NCBI GenBank assembly: GCA_030039525.1
Contig: JASHVI010000216.1
Location: forward strand, 1 to 5,211
From: Thermoplasmata archaeon
GTDB lineage: Archaea > Thermoplasmatota > Thermoplasmata > Lutacidiplasmatales > UBA184
Length of the DNA: 5,211 nt
Direction of reading: 5' to 3'
A program made the position numbers and the translations under genes. Shown one piece after another: positions 1-5,211 of the stretch. The notes under the pieces were generated by a model that had not been told where the DNA came from, did no database searches, and worked only from the letters and a program-made list of their open reading frames with translations. Position 1 is the stretch's first letter. Each line of letters begins with the position of its first letter.

Positions 1-476
1 AGCTCCCCCCGGGCGATCCGCTCGAAGTGGGCGTGCAGCGCGGTGCCCCGGAAGCGCTCGAGGATGGCGCCCCACCCGGGGGGATGCTCGTACTCCCCGA
101 GGTTCGGGAGCTCACGACCGGCGAGCACCCGCAGCGCGGTGGACTTCCCCGTGCCGTTCGGGCCGAGGAGGCCGGTGATCCCCTTCGAAGGGGGCAAGGG
201 GAGCCGGTAGAGCCGGAACCCGTTCTGGCCGTACCGGTGGACGATCTCCCGCTCGTCGGCCGACGGGGTGTTGAGGATCTTGATCGCGTCGAACGGGCAC
301 TTGTGGACGCAGATGCCGCAGCCGATGCAGAGCGTCTCGGAGATCACGGGCTTTCCGTCGGGCCCGGCGACGATGCACTCCTGCCCCATCCGGACCGGCG
401 GGCAGTAGTTCTCGCACTCCCACTGGCACTCCTTCGGGTGGCACCGGTCCCGCAGGAGGATCGCGATCCGCGCCAC
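1..476 (-). CDS. ABCE1/Rli1 ribosome-recycling ATPase, N-terminal part (truncated by window edge)
   Basis: ABCE1 (RNase L inhibitor homologue) splits ribosomes into subunits after termination, in the cytoplasm. The visible 158 residues hold the N-terminal ferredoxin-like domain: cysteines at 12, 17, 21 and 25, another at 34, then the run TLCIGCGICVHKCPF (48-62) with cysteines 50, 53, 56 and 60. Together these give the eight ligands for two [4Fe-4S] clusters. Next come the HRYGQNGF segment (80-87), the Walker A of nucleotide-binding domain 1, GPNGTGKST (105-113), and the family-typical PNLGEY..PPGW stretch. The rest of NBD1, the hinge and NBD2 lie beyond base 1. The start is GTG at 476-474, two bases after the stop of the upstream ABC ATPase; there is no strong ribosome binding site, so translation may depend on coupling. 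It is on the same strand and probably in the same transcript as the exporter genes. The identification is very secure from the cysteine pattern plus Walker A; the exact start is less so. Confidence 0.96.
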   Translation of the reverse strand, partial: MARIAILLRDRCHPKECQWECENYCPPVRMGQECIVAGPDGKPVISETLCIGCGICVHKCPFDAIKILNTPSADEREIVHRYGQNGFRLYRLPLPPSKGITGLLGPNGTGKSTALRVLAGRELPNLGEYEHPPGWGAILERFRGTALHAHFERIARGE

Positions 477-478
477 GC

Positions 479-1174
479 TCAGGGGTCCGTGCGGTCGGAG
501 ATGACCTTGCCGTCCCTCAGGACGAGGTGGCGTCGGGCCCGGGCGGCCACCCGGGGGTTGTGGGTGACCAGCAGCACGGTGGAGCCGTGGCGCTCGTGGA
601 CCTCCTCGAGCAGCTGGAGGATCCGGTCGGTGCTCGCCGAGTCGAGCTCGCCGGTCGGCTCATCGGCGAGGAGGACCGGCGGTTCGTTCGCCAGCGCCCG
701 GGCGATCGCGACGCGCTGCTCCTCGCCGCCGCTCAGCTCGTGCGGGAAGGCCGAGGCCCGCGCCCCGAGCCCCACCTCCTCGAGGAGCTCCTGGGCCCGG
801 GTCCGGCGGGCGGGGCCGGGGACCCGGCGGGCCTTCAGGGGGAGCCCGACGTTCTCGAGGGCGGTCAACGTGGGCAGCAGGTAGAACCGTTGGAAGATGA
901 ACCCCACCCCGGCGAGCCGGCCCCGCGTGCGCTGTCCCTCCGACCAGGCGCCCACGTCCGTGGCGCCCCACCGCACGGCTCCGGAGGTCGGCACATCGAG
1001 AAGGCCGACCAGGTTGAGGAGGGTCGTCTTCCCGCATCCGGAGGGACCCTCGACGGAGACGAACTCCCCGGCCGGGACCTCCAGCGAGACCCCGTCGAGG
1101 GCCCGGACCTCGTCCGGGCGGCCGGCGCCGTAGATCCGGCGGACCGAGTCGAGGGAGAGGGCCGTCCCGCTCAT
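479..1174 (-). CDS. ABC transporter ATPase, LolD/MacB/FtsE type
   Basis: A 231-residue cytoplasmic nucleotide-binding subunit, the usual length for the LolD/MacB ATPase class. All catalytic motifs are intact: Walker A GPSGCGKTT (43-51), Q-loop glutamine 95 in FIFQRFYLLP, signature LSGGEEQRVAIARAL (147-161), Walker B VLLADEP (166-172) with D171 and the catalytic E172, D-loop TGELD (174-178), and H-loop histidine 205 in LVTHN. The FIFQ..LLPTLTALENV stretch is characteristic of the group that pairs with FtsX-like permeases (a family property). It should drive the two permeases encoded just upstream. The ATG at 1174-1172 overlaps the permease B stop by 4 bp (ATGA), and a GGAG lies 8 bases before it, supporting this start and translational coupling. 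The signature carries E-E where many homologues have Q-Q, and the D-loop has E for the common N; both are mild variants. The substrate cannot be told from the ATPase. Confidence 0.95.
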   Translation of the reverse strand: MSGTALSLDSVRRIYGAGRPDEVRALDGVSLEVPAGEFVSVEGPSGCGKTTLLNLVGLLDVPTSGAVRWGATDVGAWSEGQRTRGRLAGVGFIFQRFYLLPTLTALENVGLPLKARRVPGPARRTRAQELLEEVGLGARASAFPHELSGGEEQRVAIARALANEPPVLLADEPTGELDSASTDRILQLLEEVHERHGSTVLLVTHNPRVAARARRHLVLRDGKVISDRTDP

Positions 1175-2403
1175 CGGAGCGACTCCGGGAGCGCCCGGCG
1201 GAGCGCCGCGCGTACCGCGAGCGAACCCGCGACGAGGCTGAGACCGACCACCGACAGCGCCAGGAGCAGGAGCGTCGCGGGATCGAAGACGGCGAGGGCG
1301 GCGACGGCGCCGACCTCGCCGCCGGCACGGTCCGCGAGGGCGCCGACGATCGCGACGCCCCCCAGGATGCCGACGACGGCCCCCGCGGCCGCCAGGGCGG
1401 CGCCGCGCCCGAGCAGCCCGATGGCCACCTGGTACGACGGCACGCCGATCGCCCGACGGATGCCGATCGACCGACGCTCGGACTCCACCTCCCGGAGCAG
1501 GACGAGCGCGAGGAAGGCGAGACCGATGACGAGGCCGACCGCGCTCAACCCCACGTAGAACCCGTCCAGGATCCCCTCCGCCTGCGCCAGCTGACCGGCC
1601 TCGGAGTCGAGGACGGAGACGGTGTAGAAGGGCGCGAGGTGCGCGATCTCGCCGGCGACCCGATCGAGGTCGGTCGGGCTCTGGTCCGCCGGCTGGAGGC
1701 TGACCTCGACGGAATCGGCGGCGTCGAGTTCCACGCCCGAGGCCGTTCGCGCGAGGCCCGAGAGCACCTGCAGGTCGGAGAGCGGGAGGATCGCCCCGAA
1801 CACCGCGGTCGGGCCGATCGACGGTCCCACCACGCCGAACAGTCCCGTCACCTCGAAGGGGGTCGAGTCGTTCCGGTCGGTGCCGCTCCCGAGACGGAGC
1901 GTCGCGCCGAGGCCGATGCGCTCCGCCGAAGCGAACGGCGTCGAAAGGAGCACCCGCCCGGCCGAGGGCCCCGCGTAGGTGCCGTTGTCCCAGTGCGCGG
2001 AGTCGGTGGGGTCGCCGAGCGGCAGCGGGTGGGGGAAGAGATCGGCCTCCTCCGGCTCCTGCGTCGCCAGGAAGGCCGCCGGAAGGACCCCCTCGGTCAG
2101 CACCGGGACCGTGGAGTTCGGCAGGAACGCCTCGAGCGCGACCGATAGGACGGGGGAGGCGGCGGCCACCCCCGGGAGGGCATCGATATCGGCCGAGAAC
2201 GAGTGTGCTCCATCGATTCCGTGCGTGCCCCCGGAGCTCACCGCGATCTGGTACCCGGCGCTCGTGAGGGCCGCCCGCTCGTGGTCGTAGACCCCGCCCC
2301 CGACCGATAGCAGGACGACCGGCAGCGCGACCGCCGCGCCGAGCCCTGCGATCGTGAGGAGCGTGAGCACCCGCCGATGCGGCAGCCTCGGGCGACTCCT
2401 CAC
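1171..2403 (-). CDS. FtsX/MacB-type ABC permease B
   Basis: A 410-residue membrane subunit with MacB-like topology. A basic N-terminus (MRSRPRLPHRR) precedes TM1 (about 13-33), a large extracytoplasmic domain follows (about 36-278), and then TM2 (281-303), TM3 (331-356) and TM4 (376-396). Directly after TM2 lies the FtsX-family cytoplasmic signature EVESERRSIGIRRAIG (305-320), the likely contact with the ATPase. The start is GTG at 2403-2401; it overlaps the permease A stop by 4 bp (GTGA) and has GAGGG four bases upstream. The C-terminus overlaps the ATPase start by 4 bp. The ectodomain shares motifs with permease A: IDGAH (63-67) and DNGTY (139-143), plus a matching F-V-G..G...PTA block before TM2, so the two look like paralogues. 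N-x-S/T sequons occur at 96, 140 and 178. The substrate is unknown; lipoprotein, peptide or small-molecule export, or mechanotransmission, are all possible in this family. Confidence 0.9.
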   Translation of the reverse strand: MRSRPRLPHRRVLTLLTIAGLGAAVALPVVLLSVGGGVYDHERAALTSAGYQIAVSSGGTHGIDGAHSFSADIDALPGVAAASPVLSVALEAFLPNSTVPVLTEGVLPAAFLATQEPEEADLFPHPLPLGDPTDSAHWDNGTYAGPSAGRVLLSTPFASAERIGLGATLRLGSGTDRNDSTPFEVTGLFGVVGPSIGPTAVFGAILPLSDLQVLSGLARTASGVELDAADSVEVSLQPADQSPTDLDRVAGEIAHLAPFYTVSVLDSEAGQLAQAEGILDGFYVGLSAVGLVIGLAFLALVLLREVESERRSIGIRRAIGVPSYQVAIGLLGRGAALAAAGAVVGILGGVAIVGALADRAGGEVGAVAALAVFDPATLLLLALSVVGLSLVAGSLAVRAALRRALPESLR

Positions 2404-3695
2404 GGGGCCCTCAGCTCGGAGGCGACCGGGATCCGGAGGGCCCGGACGGCGGGGAGAATCGAGGCGACCACGGCGATCGCCGCGACCTCCAGCGCCGCGG
2501 TGAGGACCACGGCCACGTCGTACTGGACGAACGAGAAGCCGGCCGGCAGCCCCGAGACGAGCCGGAGCAGCGCCAGGTTCAGCAGCTCGGCCCCGGCGAA
2601 GCCGAAGGCCAGTCCGCCGAGGAGCCCGAAGGCGCAGACGAGGAACGACTCCTCGACCACGTAGCGCACGGTCGTCGTCCGACCGAAGCCGAGGGCGCGC
2701 AGGAGGGCGAGCTCGCGGCTGCGGTCCTCGACGCTCATCAGCAGCACGGTCGTCGCGAAGAGCGTCGCGACGACGAGCCCCGCGGCCCCGACGAGCGTTC
2801 CGAAGGTCCGGTACAGCGAGATCGCGTTCTGGACCGCGGTCAGGACATCGCCGAGGGTGAAGAACGAGAGGGCCGGGAACGCCCGGGCGAGCCGGGTCTG
2901 GTCGGCCGCGGGATCGCTCGGGTCCGCGAGGTGCACGAGGACGAGCGACGCGGGGTCACCGGAGGGGACGCCCCCCGCGACCAGCGTCTGCATCTCGGAG
3001 AGGTAGAGGAACGCGAGGAGGGCGGAGGGGAGGAGCCAGTAGGGCCCCGAGATGCCGACCACCGTGAACTCCCGGGCTCCCGAGAACCAGCCCGGGAGCT
3101 CCCCGGGTCCCGCGGGGGACCCCGGGGCGATCCAGACCGGGTCCCCCGGAGCGACGCCGAGGATCGACGCGAGCGCCCCGTCGAGGACGACCGCGTTCGT
3201 GGGAGTTCCCCGGTAGGTCCCGTTGTCGTACGCCGGGTCCTCGAGGGTCGGGTACCCCGGCCCTTGGAGGACCTGCGGGACGTCGAGACCTTCGGAGTCC
3301 CCCGGGATCCAGCCGACCGCGCCGGCCGAGGTCGGCGACCAGCCGGCGGGGATCGTCCCGGTCGCGCTCGCGTTCCGCAACGACGCGTTCGCGTACGTGA
3401 GGGAGTCGAGGTACCACGGGCTCGCGGTCTCGACGTTCGGGTCCGCGGCCCGCATCTCGGCCGGGAGCGCGTGGGCCCCGTCGATGTCGGGGTACTCCTC
3501 GGAGGCGAGGCTCGTGTTCGCGCTGGTGACCAGCAGGTCGACCCCGCTCGCCACACCGAGTCGGCTCGCGCTGGCGTCGATCCCCTCGGAGGCCGCCAAG
3601 AGCGTGACGATGAGCGCGGTGGCCAGCGCGAGAGCGAGCGCGCTCGCGGCGGCCCGGCCGGGCCGTCGGGCGACGGCGCTCCAGGCGTACCGCAT
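2400..3695 (-). CDS. FtsX/MacB-type ABC permease A
   Basis: A 431-residue membrane subunit: short basic N-terminus, TM1 (about 16-35), a large extracytoplasmic domain (about 37-294), TM2 (297-320), TM3 (350-378) and TM4 (393-416). The FtsX-family segment SVEDRSRELALLRALGFGR (321-339) follows TM2, and the C-terminus PAVRALRIPVASELRA (415-430) matches the usual family ending. The reading frame stays open far upstream to about 4808, but that extension is antisense-like, arginine/proline/glycine-rich sequence lying over mptA. The ATG at 3695-3693 is chosen because it gives a normal cytoplasmic N-terminus and TM1, and because it follows GGGAG and GGGG stretches within the 17-bp gap after the mptA stop. 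The ectodomain has IDGAH (71-75), DNGTY (157-161), and a proline/glycine-rich loop (about 191-202). Sequons occur at 60, 103, 108 and 158. It probably heterodimerises with permease B. Confidence 0.9.
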   Translation of the reverse strand: MRYAWSAVARRPGRAAASALALALATALIVTLLAASEGIDASASRLGVASGVDLLVTSANTSLASEEYPDIDGAHALPAEMRAADPNVETASPWYLDSLTYANASLRNASATGTIPAGWSPTSAGAVGWIPGDSEGLDVPQVLQGPGYPTLEDPAYDNGTYRGTPTNAVVLDGALASILGVAPGDPVWIAPGSPAGPGELPGWFSGAREFTVVGISGPYWLLPSALLAFLYLSEMQTLVAGGVPSGDPASLVLVHLADPSDPAADQTRLARAFPALSFFTLGDVLTAVQNAISLYRTFGTLVGAAGLVVATLFATTVLLMSVEDRSRELALLRALGFGRTTTVRYVVEESFLVCAFGLLGGLAFGFAGAELLNLALLRLVSGLPAGFSFVQYDVAVVLTAALEVAAIAVVASILPAVRALRIPVASELRAP

Positions 3696-3712
3696 CCGGT
3701 CGCCCCGCTCCC

Positions 3713-4627
3713 CTAGGCCCGGGAGATCCCCCGAAGCTCGCCGAGGGTGGCCGAGTGGGCGGCGACGACGTCGTACTTGTGGATCGACTCCTCGCTCCGC
3801 GTCTCGGCGGCGACGTGCGTGGCGTCGGGCAGCTCGGGGAACCGCTTCGGCAGGTCGTACAGGAGGTCCCGGAGCACGTCCTCGACGAACTTGGGGTTCC
3901 GGTGGGCGGTCAGCACCACCTCCGCCTCGTCCCGTCGCTTCAGGACCGCGAAGGTCGGGGAGGACTGGGCCGCCTCGATCGCGTCGAGCAGGCGGTCGAC
4001 CTCCACCTCGACGCCCTCCGGAAGGCGGAGGGTCACCCGGGTCCGGTTCCGCTGGTTGTGGGAGACGATCGGCAGGGAGGCGAGCCGGGGTTCCCGGAGC
4101 TCCGGAAACTCCTGCGAGAGGAGCTCTCGGGCGGTCTCCATGGCGCACGGGCAGGCCGTCATGCCGACGGCCTCGCCGCCGAGGAGGCGCGAGGTGGTGA
4201 TCTCGCCCCCGGGCCCCCGGAGCCCCTGCGCTTCGGCGAAGAGCCCGTACTCCTCCAGGCTCTGGCGGCGGGCCGAGGTCCCGCGGCCCCGGAAGTACTC
4301 CGCCGAGGCGCGCACCGTCGACCGGGTGGCGTAGGCGTGGCGACGGAGCAGCTCGGAGGCGATCAGCCCACAGGCCGCCTCCAGGCTGGAGAGGGGCTGG
4401 ACCAGGGTCTCCTCGACGACCTCGCCGAGCAGCTCGGCGTTGCGCGAGAGGTCGGAACCCTTGCGGGCCGCCGGCAGGTCGACCTCGAGGTCGAACCGGA
4501 CGGTGAGCGTGACCACGCGATCCGGCCGCTGGATCGACAGGGGCTTCGCGATGCCGGAGATCCCGACGCGGCCGAGGGTGAGACCGGCCCGGGGCGCCTC
4601 GGCGTGGACGTCCTTCACGGCGTGCAC
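3713..4627 (-). CDS. mptA: GTP cyclohydrolase MptA (type IB/FolE2 superfamily)
   Basis: MptA is the Fe(II)-dependent archaeal enzyme that converts GTP to 7,8-dihydroneopterin 2',3'-cyclic phosphate, the first step toward (methano)pterin cofactors; in some archaea the pterin also feeds folate or deazaguanine pathways. The 304 residues match the family's usual length. Visible motifs are DLPAARKGSDLSRN (50-63), GMTACPCA (155-162) with the CPC cysteines, HNQR (190-193), HRNPKFVEDVLRDL (242-255) and ESIHKYD (280-286). The gap of about 29 residues between CPC and HNQR is the archaeal MptA arrangement rather than bacterial FolE2, where the two motifs lie much closer. The longest start is GTG at 4627-4625. 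A second GTG at 4618-4616 removes three residues, sits 26-27 bp downstream of a TATA-like element and may be the true, leaderless start. It ends in TAG, 17 bp before permease A, and is the first gene of the minus-strand string. Confidence 0.93.
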   Translation of the reverse strand: MHAVKDVHAEAPRAGLTLGRVGISGIAKPLSIQRPDRVVTLTVRFDLEVDLPAARKGSDLSRNAELLGEVVEETLVQPLSSLEAACGLIASELLRRHAYATRSTVRASAEYFRGRGTSARRQSLEEYGLFAEAQGLRGPGGEITTSRLLGGEAVGMTACPCAMETARELLSQEFPELREPRLASLPIVSHNQRNRTRVTLRLPEGVEVEVDRLLDAIEAAQSSPTFAVLKRRDEAEVVLTAHRNPKFVEDVLRDLLYDLPKRFPELPDATHVAAETRSEESIHKYDVVAAHSATLGELRGISRA

Positions 4628-4641
4628 ACGCGTGCCACGGG

Positions 4642-4647
4642 CTATAC
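4642..4647 (-). promoter_or_regulatory. Candidate TATA box for the mptA-exporter-ABCE1 transcript
   Basis: On the minus strand this reads GTATAG, an isolated AT-rich hexamer in an otherwise almost pure G/C stretch. Its centre is 26-27 bp upstream of the GTG at 4618, the normal archaeal distance from TATA box to transcription start, which would make the mRNA leaderless. No convincing ribosome binding site precedes either GTG, which fits. The B-recognition element is not clear. The call is from position and composition only. Confidence 0.45.
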
Positions 4648-4680
4648 GGTTGCCGGCCCCGTCGGGGGGTCGCCGTCGGA

Positions 4681-4686
4681 GTTATC
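4681..4686 (+). promoter_or_regulatory. Candidate TATA-like element for the MIP18-family gene
   Basis: GTTATC, preceded by the purine-rich GGA, is centred about 27 bp upstream of the ATG at 4711. That is the spacing expected if transcription starts at the start codon (leaderless). The match to a TATA box is weaker than that of the divergent element, and the sequence between it and the ATG holds no clear ribosome binding site (only pyrimidine-rich CGGTCCTTCTCG). Confidence 0.35.
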
Positions 4687-4710
4687 CCCCCGCCGGTCCT
4701 TCTCGTATCG

Positions 4711-5085
4711 ATGGAAGCCGCCCCGACGAACCCGACCGCCCCGGTCGCGACCCCCGCGGCGCCGGTCCCCGGGCCCTCGCCGCACCCCGACCGGGAGGCG
4801 GCCATCACCCAGCAGCTGAAGAAGGTCTACGACCCGGAGATCCCGATGAACATCGTCGATCTCGGCCTGATCTACAGCTACGAGTGGAAGGGGGACGACG
4901 TCACGCTGCACATGACGCTCACCGCGCCGGGATGCCCGGTCGCCGGGATCCTGGCGGAGGAGATCAAGGGCGCCATCGAGAAGGTCCCCGGGGTCCACGC
5001 CGCGACCGTGGACTTCGTCTGGGAGCCACCGTGGACTCCGGACCGGATGTCCGAGTTCGCGAAGCGGCAGTTCGGCTATCTGTAG
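4711..5085 (+). CDS. MIP18/SufT-like (DUF59) iron-sulfur assembly protein
   Basis: A 124-residue cytoplasmic protein of the MIP18 (DUF59, PaaD/SufT) family, whose members help deliver or mature Fe-S clusters on target proteins. The domain covers about 29-124, with DPEIPMNIVDLGLIY (41-55), TLTAPGCPVAG (69-79) containing the conserved cysteine C75, and EPPWTPDRMSE (105-115); all are diagnostic. Residues 3-28 form an extra proline/alanine-rich, probably disordered N-terminal tail that the family core lacks. ATG 4711 is chosen because a TATA-like element lies about 27 bp upstream; the only other ATG before the core motifs' end, inside PMNIVD, would delete the domain's first helix. The gene is divergent from mptA across 83 bp and ends in TAG. 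Whether it is a general carrier (SufT-like) or belongs to a special pathway (PaaD-like) cannot be settled here; no phenylacetate genes are visible, so general Fe-S assembly is more likely. Confidence 0.92.
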   Translation: MEAAPTNPTAPVATPAAPVPGPSPHPDREAAITQQLKKVYDPEIPMNIVDLGLIYSYEWKGDDVTLHMTLTAPGCPVAGILAEEIKGAIEKVPGVHAATVDFVWEPPWTPDRMSEFAKRQFGYL

Positions 5086-5107
5086 GACGCTCCGGCCGCC
5101 GGCCCCC

Positions 5108-5122
5108 CGCCCGGGCCGGGCG
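5108..5122. other. GC-only inverted repeat in the intergenic spacer
   Basis: CGCCCG and CGGGCG flank a three-base loop (GGC), 23 bases after the MIP18-family stop, in a spacer (5086-5157) that is almost entirely G and C. There is no T-tract on either strand, so it does not look like a typical archaeal (U-rich) or bacterial intrinsic terminator. It may fold in RNA, or may simply reflect base composition. Confidence 0.25.
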
Positions 5123-5157
5123 CGGCGCTCATCAGGGCGGGCGGGTTCCGGCCCCCG

Positions 5158-5211
5158 GTGTCGCGCGCCAGCTACCTCACGGACGCCTACCGGACCCGGC
5201 TCGAGACCACG
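5158..5211 (+). CDS. Start of an unidentified CDS, possibly AlaX-type alanyl-tRNA editing protein (truncated by window edge)
   Basis: Eighteen codons are open to the window end from GTG 5158. They encode (M)SRASYLTDAYRTRLETT. The pattern of a short polar start, then Y-L-x-D-x-Y, a few residues and an acidic residue, resembles the N-terminus of AlaX proteins, which hydrolyse Ser or Gly mischarged on tRNA-Ala. That is a similarity judged by eye on very few residues, and the catalytic metal-binding motifs lie outside the window. GTG 5158 is the only usable in-frame start between the upstream stop (TAG at 5083) and this segment. No ribosome binding site or TATA element is evident, so it may be expressed from the MIP18-family transcript, 72 bp upstream. 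The existence of a gene here is likely; its identity is tentative. Confidence 0.45.
   Translation, partial: MSRASYLTDAYRTRLETT

Noticed and set aside
27..1558. Plus-strand open frames opposite ABCE1 and the ABC ATPase.
   Set aside because: Their composition is the reverse-strand image of GC-rich coding sequence, with low-complexity R/A/P runs and no domain signature.
3101..3127. Near-perfect GC hairpin (CCCCGGGTCC / GGACCCCGGGG with one bulged C) inside permease A.
   Set aside because: It falls in a stretch coding for a proline/glycine-rich loop (PGSPAGPGELPG), where CCC/GGG codons produce such palindromes by chance; nothing suggests a regulatory element.
4628..4710. tRNA, small RNA or riboswitch in the divergent intergenic region.
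   Set aside because: At 83 bp it is too short, and no cloverleaf or conserved riboswitch core is visible; the two TATA-like elements account for its AT-containing spots.
3696..4808. Upstream extension of the permease A frame, giving an apparent 802-residue protein.
   Set aside because: The extra N-terminal half is R/P/G-rich, shows no domain, and lies over mptA in another frame on the same strand. Permease A has a good ATG with normal TM1 topology at 3695, so the extension is an artefact of rare stop codons at high GC.
3755..4819. Long plus-strand open frame opposite mptA, running into the MIP18-family gene.
   Set aside because: It is an antisense shadow of mptA with no recognisable motif; mptA on the other strand has all its family motifs. 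The frame also runs over the divergent promoter region and into another gene.
5083..5157. Possible TAG read-through (pyrrolysine) joining the MIP18-family frame to the downstream CDS, since both are in the same frame with no intervening stop.
   Set aside because: The family normally ends with the FGYL-type C-terminus just before the TAG, the intervening sequence is G/C/P-rich filler, and the downstream segment looks like a protein N-terminus with its own GTG.

Overview
This is a very GC-rich window from an archaeon. The archaeal assignment rests on three things: the N-terminal part of ABCE1/Rli1 (a ribosome-recycling ATPase of archaea and eukaryotes), an MptA-type GTP cyclohydrolase with the long spacing between the CPC and HNQR motifs seen in archaeal MptA, and TATA-like elements about 27 bp upstream of start codons. 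The proteins lack the strongly acidic composition of haloarchaea. A GC-rich Thermoplasmata-like or other uncultured archaeon is my guess, but nothing in the window proves the lineage.

Layout. Most of the window (1-4627) is a tightly packed minus-strand gene string. In transcription order it holds mptA (GTP to a dihydroneopterin cyclic phosphate), FtsX/MacB-type permease A, FtsX/MacB-type permease B, a LolD/MacB-type ABC ATPase, and ABCE1, which is cut by the left window edge. mptA is separated from permease A by 17 bp. Permease A/permease B and permease B/ATPase each overlap by 4 bp (GTGA and ATGA). ABCE1 starts 2 bp after the ATPase stop. This spacing argues for one polycistronic transcript. 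An 83-bp divergent intergenic region (4628-4710) separates the string from a plus-strand MIP18/SufT-type (DUF59) Fe-S assembly gene. After it come a 72-bp GC-rich spacer and the first 18 codons of another plus-strand gene, which resembles the start of an AlaX-type alanyl-tRNA editing protein.

How they work together. The two permeases and the ATPase should form one heteromeric ABC machine: two different 4-TM subunits, each with a large extracytoplasmic domain, driven by an ATPase dimer. The permeases are recognisable tandem paralogues. The substrate is unknown, and no adaptor (MacA-like) gene lies in the window. mptA and ABCE1 have no obvious functional link to an exporter, so the operon looks like shared expression of housekeeping genes around a transporter. 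One loose link is that ABCE1 needs two [4Fe-4S] clusters and the divergent MIP18-family gene belongs to Fe-S assembly. I found no RNA genes, mobile elements, CRISPR arrays or long repeats. No unmistakable new system is visible; the paired-permease exporter embedded between mptA and ABCE1 is the part most worth following up.
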